Shown: positions 23,201 through 34,751 of the stretch, piece by piece
How the letters are laid out: every line of letters starts with the position of its first letter
Position numbering within the stretch: position 1 is the stretch's first letter
DNA from: Scleroderma bovista
Taxonomy: Eukaryota; Basidiomycota; Agaricomycetes; Boletales; Sclerodermataceae
DNA: 64,000 bases
Assembly: GCA_037178675.1 (NCBI GenBank)
Contig: JAYMGJ010000021.1
Location: forward strand, 33,320 to 97,319
Direction: 5' to 3'
Notes under the pieces: generated by a model
Database searches by the model: none
What the model saw: only the letters and a program-made list of their open reading frames with translations
Told to the model about the DNA's origin: nothing
Position numbers and translations under genes: made by a program

Positions 23201-23830
23201 CAAAGGCTAGCGCCGCTTCATTAAGCTTCATGACATGCGCAAAAAGTTTTTCTTCTTCTGGCCAGAGGAAGCCATCAGAGTTAAGTTTCATAGAAGCCAG
23301 GTGCTCATTGGTAAGCTTCTTCGTGGGAATGAAGTCGGGTGGCAGGGGAGTGAGTGGAGTGAGTGAGTCGAGGGGATTTTCGGGGAATTGACGATGAACG
23401 CGGGCGTCTTCTGGATAGCGACCGGGAACCGGTTTGACTTTCCGATCCACATGTTTGTAAGTGCCAAGGCACCATTGGCCTAATTCATCGTCAAGATCTT
23501 CAGAGTCAGTACAAATACAGCGCCTAAAGTACAGTAAATCACAAAAATCATTGAAAGTGAAGAAAGGCTGGGATAAATGTAAGTCAACTGGAGCGGGAGC
23601 GGGGTGGGATGAAGAACAACTTGGAACAACAGAGGTAGGCAAAAGATCAGCATAAAATGAATCAAAATAGGATCGGGATACTTGGGAAGAGTTCGGTAGT
23701 TTTACGACATTCCGGTCAAAGTGAGTATAAAGACCATTGGTAGTACAAAAAGAATCAAAAACATGTGGCATAGTAAGCAAAGGCGTACGTGAGGGCAAGC
23801 ATAGTAGTTCAGCGAAATAAATTGACAAGA
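20295..23830 (-). pseudogene. Gypsy-A Pol: RT, RNase H, integrase
   Basis: The pol frame enters near 23830, +1 relative to gag. RT covers PIPPGIRERVIQLL, CVMKKNGKIRIVHDL, YTVFDLFSGFDACQL, TPLGLL, then MPQGYTNSPSEFQN and the intact active site VFIDDLPIKG. RNase H has ILSVDTSYIAIGF, KLELYGLFRAL and HVEVDAKYIKGML. The integrase has the HHCC zinc region (HEDLGHRGVFG ... CHECQ), then YVDVM, VTDNGSEVKG and NSKANGVVERGH. The C-terminus is acidic (DDESDDENADENGEKDYD). One in-frame UGA (22773-22775) sits between PLGLL and HTAMPQG, where an Arg CGA is expected. There is no frameshift. The order RT-RH-IN defines Gypsy. Apart from that stop the protein is complete, so loss of activity may be recent. Confidence 0.92.
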
Positions 23831-26800
23831 TAGTTGACTTCAGCAGGGCGTAAGAGGAGTGAAGAGTCATCCTCGGGAGATGATGGAGTATTGTCATTAG
23901 AGATGACAGCTGGGGATGGAGTAGGATGGGCATCCTGGGTAACCTGATCAACAGCAGCGACAAGAAGTTGCAGTCCAGAGATGGGGAAATCATGAGTCGA
24001 TAGGAGAGTAGTCTGCTCTTCTTCTTCCAAAGTGAATACAAGGATAGGGGGAGTAGGATCGGTGGCAGGAGCAGGTACAGAGTCAGCAGAATATGATGGA
24101 GGAGGATCATCGTTACTGGATGAGACAGGGGGCTCTGGAGCTTGAGCAGTAGGTTCTTCAGCATTAGAGTTGTCCATATGAGCATGCAAGTAGATCAAAA
24201 GGTTAAGCATGGAGCGTCTCTCTTCCTCACGAATCTGGGCACAGAGATAGGCAATAGCAGGGTGAAGTGGCTCAACAGCATTGTCACCGACAGCTTCAAT
24301 ATGCCTGGCAACAACACGGAGAGCTTCATCAAGAGTAGGAGACTGGTTGGCAGGTGCACTGGTAGGAACAGGAGGAGGAGATCCAGGAGAAGTAGGATGC
24401 GATGACAGTGGATCAGGGACTGAAGGAGAAGATGTTCCATTGCAAGTGGGCAGTTCAACAGGAGGTGATGAAGGGGAATCAGGAGCTTCACTGGTGGCAA
24501 GAGGGAAATCTAGATTCATAGTCAAGAAAGGGGGATGGGGATAGAATCGAGTATAGGCAGTCCCAAATTGCACAACTCTGCCAGTAGGATTGGTTATAGA
24601 CTCTTCGCTGATGATGTCCATACGAGTGTGCAGGATGAGATAATCCTGGTAAGGAGTTCCAAATTCGTCAACACCTTCTTGAGCAGGGAGAGCGTAGCAG
24701 GTCTCAAGATTGAGGCCTGAGAGAGGTACCAATCGACTAGTAGTCAATAGCATTCTGTCAAGGAAGGAGTGACCCCCTTGTTCATGAATCCTAGCACAGA
24801 TGCGAGCGATAACAGGGTGTTCTTCAGCAGCTGCAGTATTTCCAGGAGTCTCAATCTGTTCAATAATCCTTTGAAGAGCTTCATTTGCAGAGAAATTGGG
24901 GTCAGGAGATGGAGAATTATACTCGCGGAGCACAGAAGACATGGGAGACGAAGACTGAGAGAGTGGAGGAGATATATGAGCTGGAGAGACGTAGCGCACT
25001 GGACCAGATGGCATTATAGGAGAACCAGGAGGCGAAAACAGTATAGGAAGAGCAGTCTCAGATGAGGGGGGATTGGCATCAGGAGCATCAGGAAGGTCCA
25101 GTAAATGATCTGAAAGAATATCCAGAGTCGCAGGATCATGGGGGGATGAATATGGAGCAACAGATTCTTCTTCCATCTCGCTGTCTGGCTCAAGAGTAGC
25201 CATTAATCCAGTTCCAGAGTGAGTAGCAGCATGCGCATCGACAGCACACATCTCCAATGGATGGTTGGAGTCAGCTCCGAAGATGATATAGGTTCCAGAG
25301 TCTCTTTCAACAATGCTAACCGAGTTTCCATGGGCCCAGGGGCGACCAAGGAGGAGATCGAAGCCAGAGTCATTATCAGGGGAGACAAAGAGATTGGTCC
25401 AGGTCTGAGCAGCTCCACAGAAGAGAGGGACATTCTGAATGAGACCGATGAGCTTGGAGGTACCACCATTGGCATCTCTCATGACCATAGAATGGGAGGT
25501 ATCAATAGGCATCTTGATGACAGACTTGGCAATACTGGCTTTGACGACATTGAGAGTAGAGCCTGAATCAATGATGGCCTTCACTGGTTGGTCATTGCAG
25601 TGGAGATTGATAGTAATGAGGGGACTAGAAGTGAGACACATATAGGCAGCAGCAGGAGGAGTTCCTTGGACGTGCTTGACGAAGGGGAGAGCCTGCCTCT
25701 TGACCCTAATAAGATCCTGGAGATGCTGGGAAACATCCTTCGACGAGCCAATAGCTTCTCCAACAGACAAAGTGAGAGGGGTAGCAAGAATGCGATCCAC
25801 AATAGACTTGGCACTGGTATTCTGGGAGAGAGGTGAAGACATAGCAGTAGCGGGCTTAGGCTTCTTCTTCTCAGACGAGTCCACATCAGGGTGCGAAGAT
25901 CTGATAGGCAGAGTGTCATCTTGCATGATAGCATCATCATTTGAGCCATCAAAGACATGAGTATGAACATCGATGGGAACTGGCATGGGAATGGGAGCAG
26001 GAGTCGATGGGATGGGCTTAGGTGCAGGAACTGGTGTGAAAGCGGGTGCTTGATTCTCCTTTCCTTTGCCTTTACCATGAGGGGGAATGATGACACCTTC
26101 AAAGGCAGCTTTCCTTTTCTCCTTAGTAACTCTAGGAGCACGATCGACAGCAGCGACCAGGGGCTCTTCTTCTTCCAGTTCACAGATTCCAGACTCCAAG
26201 ACTTCTTCTTCTTCTTCAGCATGAGTAACAAAGCGGACAGTGCTAGCAGGTCTGGCAGCAGCGGCATGACGCTCATAGGCTTGCATGATAGTCTCATCTC
26301 GAGTCCTGGGGATATACTGGCCATTAGGGAGAGTGACATGACGAGCATCATCCCTAGCAAGTAAGCCTTTGGCAACAAGATCATTGATCTTATCGCAACC
26401 ATTTACACCATGGCCCTCAACACCACATCCATAGCAAGTAATGGGAGGGTGAGCAGGAGGACGAGGAGCAGCATCAGGACGAGTAGGAGCAGAGGTGGCA
26501 GGAGTAGATGATCGAGAATTAAGAGCAGGAGGGGAGATAACTCTGCTGGCATCAGGGTCCAGCTTGATGGCACGATAGTAGTAAAGCGCATAGTTGGGAT
26601 CGGAGAGAGACATCTGGGACATCTTCTTGATGAGATTTTCCACCTCATCCTGCTTCTGAGCAGTGGTTCCAGCTTTATCCAATCCTTGCAAAGTGGTCCT
26701 AGCATCCAGAGGAGACAAAAGCGGACGAACAGGATCAGACCTGGGGTCAGAGCGGGGAAGGGGAATATTCTCTTTCTCTTCAACACCAAGACGTTCCAAG

Positions 26801-27696
26801 TACTCAGCATCAAAGCGATCCCTACGAAGGAGTTCTTCGGCAGCCTTGCAGACATCAGAGTAGGAGTAGGGGATAGAGACATCCAAGTCAGGGTCTTTGA
26901 GGATAAGACGAGAGTCAACTTTGAGACGGAAGGAAAGGGGTAGTCCAGCCCAGAAGTAGCGGTTGTAGTCTTCTTTGGTGATCTTTCCCTTGTTCCTTAA
27001 CCATCCTCCAATACGGATAAAGTCTCTGTTATAGGCTCTGAAGTCATGGAGGGATAGGATGGGAGCACGCATTGCACCCTTGACAAAGTTCTTCAAATCT
27101 TGCTCATAAAATCTCTCATCAGAAAGATCAGCATCAAAGTGCTTCAGGAGGTCGTTCTTGAGCTCATCCCAGTTGGGAACATGGAAGTGAGTCATGCCTT
27201 CAATGATCTCTTGGACTCTAGTAGAGCAGTAGCGGAGAATAGAGTCAACCTTCTCCTGATCGTCGACAACGTTGTGCAGGGCACAGAGGCGTTCATAGTG
27301 GTCTAGGAAGGTCCTAATCTGAGAGTGGTCACCTCTGAAGAGTTCAGGGGCAGACTTCATCCCAAGAAGAGGGAGAGTAAGGACGGATGGGAGTGTAGCA
27401 GGTGCAGACATAGTAACAGTGGGTGGGGAAACAGATGAAGCAGGGATGGATACAGAGGCAGTAGTGGCTAGAGTCGACCCAAGAAGGGACTCAGGGGTTG
27501 GTATAGATGAGGATGACGATGTGCCAGACAGGGAAGAAGGCACAGAGTTATTCGAGAGCGATATAGCGGAAATAGGGGGGGTACGAGGAGGAGATGATGG
27601 ACCAGGAGGTAGAGAGGTCAGGTTTGAGTCAGAGATAGTCAAAGGGGTTCCTATAGATGAAGAGGGCGAAGTAGGAGACCAGGAGGATGACGGCAA
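23809..27696 (-). CDS. Gypsy-A Gag-protease (1295 codons)
   Basis: A single long frame starts at 27696 (MPSSSWSPTSPSSSIGTP). After a Ser/Pro/Thr-rich leader, the capsid-like part has SAPELFRGDHSQIRTFLDHY, ADLSDERFYEQDLKNF, RAYNRDFIRIGGWLR and YFWAGLPLSFRLKVD. One zinc knuckle follows: CYGCGVEGHGVNGC (C-x2-C-x4-H-x4-C). A retropepsin-like protease lies near residue 720 with VKAIIDSGSTLNVVK and LLLGRPWAHG. The last 450 residues are Pro/Ser-rich and acidic, with no recognised domain. Having the protease in the gag frame, and a tail this long, is unusual but fits a known type of fungal Gypsy. The stop (23809-23811) overlaps the start of pol, which is in the +1 frame. Confidence 0.9.
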   Translation of the reverse strand: MPSSSWSPTSPSSSIGTPLTISDSNLTSLPPGPSSPPRTPPISAISLSNNSVPSSLSGTSSSSSIPTPESLLGSTLATTASVSIPASSVSPPTVTMSAPATLPSVLTLPLLGMKSAPELFRGDHSQIRTFLDHYERLCALHNVVDDQEKVDSILRYCSTRVQEIIEGMTHFHVPNWDELKNDLLKHFDADLSDERFYEQDLKNFVKGAMRAPILSLHDFRAYNRDFIRIGGWLRNKGKITKEDYNRYFWAGLPLSFRLKVDSRLILKDPDLDVSIPYSYSDVCKAAEELLRRDRFDAEYLERLGVEEKENIPLPRSDPRSDPVRPLLSPLDARTTLQGLDKAGTTAQKQDEVENLIKKMSQMSLSDPNYALYYYRAIKLDPDASRVISPPALNSRSSTPATSAPTRPDAAPRPPAHPPITCYGCGVEGHGVNGCDKINDLVAKGLLARDDARHVTLPNGQYIPRTRDETIMQAYERHAAAARPASTVRFVTHAEEEEEVLESGICELEEEEPLVAAVDRAPRVTKEKRKAAFEGVIIPPHGKGKGKENQAPAFTPVPAPKPIPSTPAPIPMPVPIDVHTHVFDGSNDDAIMQDDTLPIRSSHPDVDSSEKKKPKPATAMSSPLSQNTSAKSIVDRILATPLTLSVGEAIGSSKDVSQHLQDLIRVKRQALPFVKHVQGTPPAAAYMCLTSSPLITINLHCNDQPVKAIIDSGSTLNVVKASIAKSVIKMPIDTSHSMVMRDANGGTSKLIGLIQNVPLFCGAAQTWTNLFVSPDNDSGFDLLLGRPWAHGNSVSIVERDSGTYIIFGADSNHPLEMCAVDAHAATHSGTGLMATLEPDSEMEEESVAPYSSPHDPATLDILSDHLLDLPDAPDANPPSSETALPILFSPPGSPIMPSGPVRYVSPAHISPPLSQSSSPMSSVLREYNSPSPDPNFSANEALQRIIEQIETPGNTAAAEEHPVIARICARIHEQGGHSFLDRMLLTTSRLVPLSGLNLETCYALPAQEGVDEFGTPYQDYLILHTRMDIISEESITNPTGRVVQFGTAYTRFYPHPPFLTMNLDFPLATSEAPDSPSSPPVELPTCNGTSSPSVPDPLSSHPTSPGSPPPVPTSAPANQSPTLDEALRVVARHIEAVGDNAVEPLHPAIAYLCAQIREEERRSMLNLLIYLHAHMDNSNAEEPTAQAPEPPVSSSNDDPPPSYSADSVPAPATDPTPPILVFTLEEEEQTTLLSTHDFPISGLQLLVAAVDQVTQDAHPTPSPAVISNDNTPSSPEDDSSLLLRPAEVNYLVNLFR

Positions 27697-27794
27697 CGAA
27701 GCAGGGAGGGATCCAAGGAGCAGTAATAGCGATGATGAGGAGGAATAAGCGCAATCCTATCCAGAAATAACCACCCCTCGCAGTGGGCTCCAGA

Positions 27795-29841
27795 TGTGAG
27801 TCAAAGTGTGGACTTGGGTCGGAGTAATAACCCAAACACAACACCAACAAAGGACTACGAAAATGTGCGAGTGGTGGTTTACCTCCACGGTGTCCAGAGA
27901 GGATGTGCTGAGGAGGGGGGGAGGGGATCTACACCAACAGGGTGATGCAGACGGTGATGCAGGATACTCCTGGGGTACAGGAGTAATAGAAGACGAAGGG
28001 GATAGGGGTCTGGACTCTTCCTAAGGCCTAGGAAGTGTCAAAGCGGGGATTGGGTTGACTGAGACTGAAACAGCGATACTACACCTAGAGATTGGTGCAG
28101 TAAAGGGGCAGAGATGCCTCTGATGTCCAGAGGCGAGGAAGATTGACTGGTATGAAGCCTAGACTCCGCTTGAGCCTAGTATAAAGAATAGATCTTGAAT
28201 AACTTGGATAAACTTGACAATATTGAGCTGAGAGAGTCTGAGAGAGGGATAATTTCGTGCTATTGGGTCCTCCTTCACTGGGCTGAGCCCAGGGGTTTAA
28301 ATACATGGGGGGGCACAGCATTAAAGTACAAAAAGAGAAGGGAGTAAGCAGAATTTGTCAAGGATTGGTAAGGGATTGGTAAGAGCTTTGTAAGGGGTTT
28401 GTAAGCAATCAGTAAGCAAGGGATAAGCAGGAATGAGTAAGCATAGGAAGCATGAATAAGCTGCTGAGTAAAGGAATGAGTAAGCTGCATGACAAGATTG
28501 ATTGGTAAGGGAGTGAGTCATCAGCTGAGTAATATACCAAAAATGCGAAAGGGATAGAGTAATACTGATGACAAGAGAGCATCAGTAAGCAAGGGATGAG
28601 TCACTGCACAGCAGAAGGAGTCATTGATGCACAGCCTAAGAAGTTTGATGGGGGGCTGTGTACCATCAGGAATTTGATGGGACAACAATGGGGAAGATCT
28701 GGGATTAATAGGGGGATTGATCCGAGACAAAACAGCCACAAGAAGGGTACCAGGGGTCCAGAGGTCTTTTGGGGGGTCAGCATACACTAAAGTATAGTGC
28801 ATGTGTTCTAGCGCCGCTGAAGTGCAACCATGGGCTCCCTTGACGAGCTCTCTTCTGGGAAAGAATGAGAGAGGGTTCTTCTTCCTAATAGCACTATAAA
28901 GTGGGGGGAATAACTGTCATGGTGCTGGGGGACGTCGTCTGAAAGTAGGGAAGCGGATAGAGTATTGAATTCGACGCATCCAGGGAAGCGAGACGAACGA
29001 CAGAGGAAGATGGACATGGCAAGTATCTGGGAGGAAGGGACCATAGGCTGAGGGCTCAGGGGACACAGAGACGACCAGAGAAGACTTCTCAAGCTTGACA
29101 ATAGACCTAAGATGACCAAAGTACGTCCTTGACGCAGGACTGACGAGGAGAACGTGCTGACCGAGAACGAGAGGGACTGAGGCAGCAGGCTGGGAAGATA
29201 TGTGCCAGGCAGTGCACAGGAACTCTGGGAGAGGCTGTCCTAAGAGCAGGACATAGTGGAGATCTGCAGCAATAGCGGAGAAATGATCCAGAGAAAATAC
29301 GGACTCCATAGTGAGCGATGAAGCGAACGTCTGGATTGCGGGGGGAATATCTCCGTGGGAAATGAACGGATTTGCATCGGAACTTGACAGGCAGATAGAC
29401 CACGCTCTAGGCTTTCTGACGGCATAGTCACATGCCTGATAGCTTCAGAAACGACGGAGCTATTCAAAATATCGGAATGCCGGCACTGGGCGCCTAAAAA
29501 TGACATTTGGGCGCTAAAAATCATTTCTTCTCTTTCTCCTTCGTTTCTCCATCAATTCTTCGGCTTCTTTGATCGTTCTGGTATGGGAGTTGGACTGCAG
29601 ACGTGTGCATTCCTTTCTCATACCACAATTGACGTTATTCCTTCAGTTTCTTCTGCTTCTTGGCGGTTCTCGTGTGATAGATGACTGTCTGCATTGGCAT
29701 TCATCTCTCGCATCAGGATAGTCGTCTTGTGCGATAGATGGCTACGATGAGGGTCCGTCGTGCTTATCCTTTGCATAAGGATCATTCGATATAGGCGTTA
29801 TCTTCCATGTTCACTGTACCAAACCTGTTTGGTGCGTGACA
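27795..29841 (-). repeat. Gypsy-A 5' LTR (LTR-A family)
   Basis: 2047 bp; the plus strand reads TGTGAGTCAAAG to GCGTGACA. It has the same length as the solo LTR at 42887-44933 and matches it more closely than it matches its own partner LTR (18142-20150). Sense-strand promoter-like tatttaaa lies near 28299. Confidence 0.9.
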
Positions 29842-32800
29842 GCATGCAAAAGCATACGCAGCGCTTCCTGGAGATCCACTTTCCTACTGAGGATTGTGTT
29901 TGCCCTGGATGTGCTCTTGGCAAGATGCCCAATCGAGCTTTCCCAGAGAACGAAAGACGTGCTTCCAAGCCCTTTGAGCTGGTGCACTCTGATCTCAAAT
30001 CCTTCCCAGTTACGTCGTACCGGAAGTTTAAATATGTTATCACCTTCTATGACGACTATACCTCTCATGCCTGGACTATGCCTCTTCGCTCCAAAGCTGC
30101 AGTGATTATGGCTGCCAAAGATTTCCTCGAAATGGTGCGCGTCCAACATGATACACACGTCGTTGGATGGATGTCTGATACCAGCGGAGAGTATAAATCC
30201 TATCTGTTTGATCGAGCACTCCTTGAAAAAGGAATTAAAATATATCAAAGTGCTCCAAGAACCCCCATGCAGAATGGCTGTGCCGAGCGTTTAGGGCGCA
30301 CTCTCATGGATAAAGCTGAGTCTATGCAGCATCAAGCCTGCATTCCTGACTCCTGGTGGGAATTTGTGTTCGCTCATGCAACCCACATTTACAACCGTAC
30401 CCTGGTAGCTCACCTGTGATGGTGCACCCCCCACAAAATGCTTAAGGGGGAGATGCCTAACATCGATCACCTCCATGTATTTGGCTGTGGAGCCTTTGTC
30501 TACCTCCCAGCCTCGGCTAGAGCAAATAAGATGGCTCCCAAGTTGGAGCTAATGACTTATGTCGGTGTTGCCCCTGGCAATGAGTGCAACTTTCTGTTTA
30601 TGCACTCCACCAATGCAGTATTTACCGCTGCTCACGCCGTCTTTGATGAGCGTCACTTCCCTCGCTGCCCCAAGAACAGGCGCGAACCTCTTGAGAACCC
30701 TTTTGGAAGGGCAAATCCGAAACCAGCCACTAATCGACCAGGGAATCCCCCTGATGATACCGACAGTGATGATGATGTGGAACACAACCATGGCTACCCA
30801 CATCCCCAAGCGCAGGATGATGATCCAAAGCGCGAGGACCCTGAGGCTCCTGAGAAAGAGCCTAACCAAATAAATCCTCCCCATACACCATCTCCAGTGC
30901 CTCCACCGGCACCGAGAACGCCTTCACTGGCGAGAAATACGCCACCTCCGGCACCGCAGCGCCCTGGCTGAGCTGAATGCCGCCAGAATGCGCCACAACC
31001 TCCTGCAGTGAATATCCCTGCCCGCCCCCAACGTGAATGTAGAGCGCCATTGTGCCCCGGTAACGTGTATGGTGAGTGGCGACACCCCGTTGAGCAACTC
31101 TGGGATATCGAAAGTGCCTCTCGATGGCGAGAAACAGTGGGTGAGGCCCCTAGGCCCCCACAACCAGACACACCAGACCATATCCCTGGTGGTTTCCCCA
31201 ACACCTCTGCAACGCCCAGTGAGGAAGATGTGCAAAAGATGTGTGAGGAAGGGGGAGCAAACCTAGTCCGATTCCTGATGGGCAAAGCCCTCGAAATCCA
31301 TGAGCCTCAATATGAGAGCGTCCGCAACTGGTCCTACAAGGACATTGCTCGCTTACCCCAAGCTGAGCAGAAACTCTGGTGACTTGCTTGCCAAGAAGAG
31401 CTCAACATGCTGCGAAAGCGCAAGGTCTTTGAGCTAGTTGACCGACCCCGAGACCGGAAGGTCATTAAGAATCGATGGGTCTTCGACGTCAAGTTGGATG
31501 GCCACAAGAAATCCCGCTTAGTAGTGAAAGGCTTTTCCCAGGTCGAGGAATTAGATTTCGACCAGGTCTTCTCACCAGTCATGCGCTTTGAAACAGTGCA
31601 CCTCATGCTTGGGCTTGCCGCACTTGAAAATTGGTATATTACTGGACTCGACGTCCAGAGCGCCTACTTGTATGGCAAGCTCGATGAAGAGATCTATATG
31701 GAACAACCCGAAGGGTTTGCAGTTCCCGGGAAAGAGCGCAAAGTGCTCTGCCTCTGGCATGCCCTCTATGGCCTCAAACAGGCCGGCCTAGCTTGGTGGC
31801 GCACACTCGATGAGTCTCTCAAAGAGCTCAGGTTTGAGCGCCTTAAGTCTGAAGCAGGCATCTTCTTCTACAAGAAGAAAGGCACCAACATTGTCATTGG
31901 TATTATCTATGTTGACAACACTTTATTCTGTGGCCCTAACAAGGCTGTTGTTGATGCCATCAAGGCGCAGTTCATGCGCAAATGGGCATGCAGAGACCTT
32001 GGAGAACCTAAAGAGTTCCTCCGAATGCGAATCACTCGCAAAGGTTGCGCTATCCACCTGGACCAATGCGTGTACCTACAAAAGGTCATTGAACGCTGCA
32101 GCATGCTAAATGCAAAGTCTACAAGCACCCCACTGCCGGCTGGCTACTATGCCGCCAAAAATACAGAGCCTGTTGATGCGGAACTCCGCTCCCATTTCCA
32201 GACGGTCATTGGGTCCCTTCTGTACCTTATGTTAGGCACTAGGCCCGACATTGCTTTTGCAGTCACCCATCTCTCACGCCATGCTGTGAACCCATCTCAG
32301 GACCACCTGTCCAAAGCGCTTTATATCTGTCACTACTTGATTGGTACACCTAATTACTCCCTAGTGTACAATGGTGGATCCGGTGCTGGCCTGATTGCAT
32401 GCATGGACTCAGATTGGGGATCAGACCCTACCTCTTGCCTCTCGCAAACAGGTTTTTACCTGAAGCTTGCAGATGGCTTGATCAGTTGGACTTCTCGTGC
32501 GCAGAAGACTATTGCGTACTCGTCCACTGAGGCTGAATACATGGCTTTGAGCGATTGCGCTCGCCAAGTTACCTGGATTCGGAGTTTACTCAGTGAGCTC
32601 GGCTATAAGCTGAAAGCTATCCCGATTTGCGGTGATAATCAGGGGTCCATATTCATGGCATCCAACCCTGTAATGGAGCCTCGCTCCAAGCACATTGACA
32701 TCCGCTACCATGGAATCCGTGAGTCAGTCGTGAAAGGTAACGTGGAACTATTCTTTATTGATGGTGCTGAGAATCCCGCCGATCTGCTCACCAAGAACTT

Positions 32801-32913
32801 ACCCTGCGAGAAATTCGCGAAGTTCAGAGCTCAACTAGGCTTACAGTTTCCCTCTGGCAGCATCTAGCGCCTTATTCACTGAAGTGCTCTATGTGCAGCA
32901 CAGCGAGGGGGAG

Positions 32914-33198
32914 TGTTGAAGTTGCACGTGCACCCGGCGTAAACCGTCGACAAAGTGTGCACAAGACTGCAACCCATATTAGTGTAGACGTAATAGTCCT
33001 CTTTAGAGTAGATGTTACATGTCACACGTCATGTGTCACAGTCATGCATCACACTATTTGTTGTATATAAACAGTGTTCATCGCTTATATAATACAACAG
33101 CTCTTGACCAGCTACCGCTACCATCTCAGGTTGTGCACTCCACCCAACAGGTGAGTTGGAGTAGCAGTTCCTCTATGTATATAGGTATTGCTTCAACA
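32914..33198 (+). repeat. Copia 3' LTR
   Basis: This 285-bp LTR is preceded by the polypurine tract agcgagggggag (32902-32913). It starts TGTTGAAG, ends GCTTCAACA, and carries the TATA box tgtatataaac near 33063. It is followed by the target duplicate GAAGG. Confidence 0.92.
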
Positions 33199-33859
33199 GA
33201 AGGCGTGGGTGGAGGCAGAGCAGCGAGCTTGCACAGAGGCGGAGCAGAGGCCAAGGAGGAGGTGGAGAAGAAGGCTCACGAGGAGTTCGCGAAGCTCCAA
33301 GCAGAGCAGGAGTGGGTTTTTGCGGAGAAGGCCAAGTTGATGATGGAGGACAAGCGGAAGGCGGAGGCAGAGCGCCGGGCAGAGGTGGCTGCAGGGAAGC
33401 ACAAGGAAGGGGAGCCAGCGAAGAAGAGGGCGAGAGAGGAACCGGTTGCTGGTGCTAGTGGCATCCAGGCCATCGACCTCCAGTAAGGATTCATTTTATT
33501 TTATTTTTATGTGCCTATGTTGACTTGTTAAAGCTGTGTACGCTGCGCCAAGTTTGGGGTGCAGTGCATACAAGACCTGGAGAAGCTGAAGCAGCATGCC
33601 TGCAAGAGGTGCGCCGGCCTCAAGGAGAAGTGCAAGCGACCGGAGGTGGAGAACAGCAGTTCTGGGTCCAGAATTGACAAAGGCAAGGGCAAGGCCATCG
33701 CGACCTCGCCACGAGGAGGCAAGAAGCACAAGGTCAAGAAGTCGGTGGCCACCGTCATCAATGATGAAACCCAGTGAGAATTGGACATCCCCTGGTGTGA
33801 CACAGTATGCCAAGATGTGAATTTCCTTATCAAGCATATGTCCAGATAGTGTCAAATAT

Positions 33860-34420
33860 TACAAAATCTCAAATGCAACATTTTGCTTTACCTTCGCATG
33901 CGCAATCTGCCCGATGTCGGTGTCAATGCTGCAAAGAATTGCATTGTTTTGCGCATGCAAAACGATTTAATGCTTTGCAGACACTTGCTACCTTGGCAAC
34001 GTCGTGTCAAAGGTAGGTTACCTACTAACATGTCACGGTGTGTGATGATGTCAGCACGTTGAGCAAGATATTCTTCTAAGTCTTTCACTGTCAGTTCCTT
34101 CCATGACAGAGCCGCTCAGCTACTGTAAATTCCTGATAACTAGGTAGGTCATCATTTCTGTTCACTCCCTCAGGCTGTCCTTTTCCTGCATGGCCATCTG
34201 GTGGCCTTTGGTGTACCATTTTCAAGTGCTTTTGCACCTTGCCCATTTCGCCTGCAAGAGGACCCATTAGGTCATGCATTTGGCCTCCAGGAGACATGCT
34301 TAGAGTTGGTGGTTGTAGCACTATGGTCGGTTTGGCGACTTCCAGCAGTAAGTCCGTCTCTATTCATTTGTTGTTGACCCCTTCTAACCTGTGCTTTGAC
34401 TTGAGTACAGGTTCATTCAT
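33860..34420 (-). other. Left unique part of TIR element, possible captured gene fragment
   Basis: On the minus strand short coding-like stretches occur in shifting frames (DDLPSYQEFTVAERL at about 34100-34160; MKDLEEYLAQRADIITHRDM at about 34030-34088). They could be exons of a captured gene, but I cannot join them with convincing splice sites or recognise a family. Confidence 0.3.
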
Positions 34421-34751
34421 ATGAACCCGGGAGTCATCCCAACTGCTAATGCTCTCAGTTTTCTGTCAATATTTAGGCTTTCATTGACATTTAGGCGACC
34501 TTGGCCTCTACTCGCAAGTATTTCGAGTCTTTGGCTCAACTCGCCCCAGGTAGGCAATCTGCCGCGATCAGCCAGATCGGACAGTCTCACTGATGCGTTT
34601 CCAGTGTTCTCTTACTGTCTCCATGTGGTTCCGTGAGTGGGAGTGTCATCTGACCTCCCCTCAACTTCAGTTGGTTGCTACAGTCCCCAGAGATACCTCG
34701 CACTTGAAGCCGACTTCTTTGGCATTTAGCCCTCTGCACTCGAGAATGCAC

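Larger units (their letters stand above)
18142..29841 (-). mobile_element. Gypsy-A LTR retrotransposon with 2-kb LTRs, nested in Copia pol
   Basis: LTRs at 18142-20150 (3' copy) and 27795-29841 (5' copy) enclose a 7.6-kb internal region read on the minus strand. The insertion lies in the Copia GAG-pre-integrase/integrase region. Flanking 4-mers are ACGT (18138-18141) and GCAT (29842-29845). They are not identical, but each could derive from GCGT by one CpG transition. The 5' LTR is followed on the minus strand by tctggagcccactgcgagg, with TGG two bases after the LTR, a usual primer-binding site position. It looks like the most recent large insertion in this nest: only one pol stop and an intact RT active site. 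Confidence 0.92.
17048..32867 (+). pseudogene. Copia Pol: protease, integrase, RT, RNase H (interrupted and decayed)
   Basis: The first part (17048-18141) contains the protease site FWLLDSGASRHF and the GAG-pre-integrase start (DIMHRRFGHPLKEVL). The rest resumes at about 29846 after Gypsy-A. The integrase follows: HHCC region ending CPGCALGK, then HSDLK, SDTSGEY and NGCAERLG carrying the D-D-E residues. RT follows (NRWVFDVKLDG, LDVQSAYLYG, ALYGLKQAG), then RNase H (ACMDSDWGSD, SSTEAEYMAL, GDNQGSIFM, SKHIDIRYH). In-frame UGA codons at 30417, 30969 and 31380 interrupt it with no frameshift. The third lies where related proteins have Arg (LWRLACQ). The RT active site reads YVDN instead of YVDD (codon 31917-31919). 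The stop is at 32865. The order IN-RT-RH defines Copia. Confidence 0.9.
15574..33198 (+). mobile_element. Copia LTR retrotransposon (5.9 kb), split by nested Gypsy-A
   Basis: The two LTRs (15574-15841 and 32914-33198) both begin TGTTGAAG and end GCTTCAACA. The flanking duplicate GAAGG is at 15569-15573 and 33199-33203. Inside are a primer-binding site, gag, a protease-integrase-RT-RNase H polyprotein in Copia order, and a polypurine tract (agcgagggggag) directly before the 3' LTR. After removing Gypsy-A (18142-29841) the element is about 5.9 kb, a normal Copia size. Three in-frame UGA codons and a changed RT active site show it is dead. Confidence 0.93.

Noticed and set aside
25581..26918. 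Long ORFs overlapping the Gypsy-A gag on the same strand in another frame (273 and 171 codons, Leu/Met/Ser-rich)
   Set aside because: Shadow frames of the gag coding sequence. The gag frame carries the zinc knuckle and protease.
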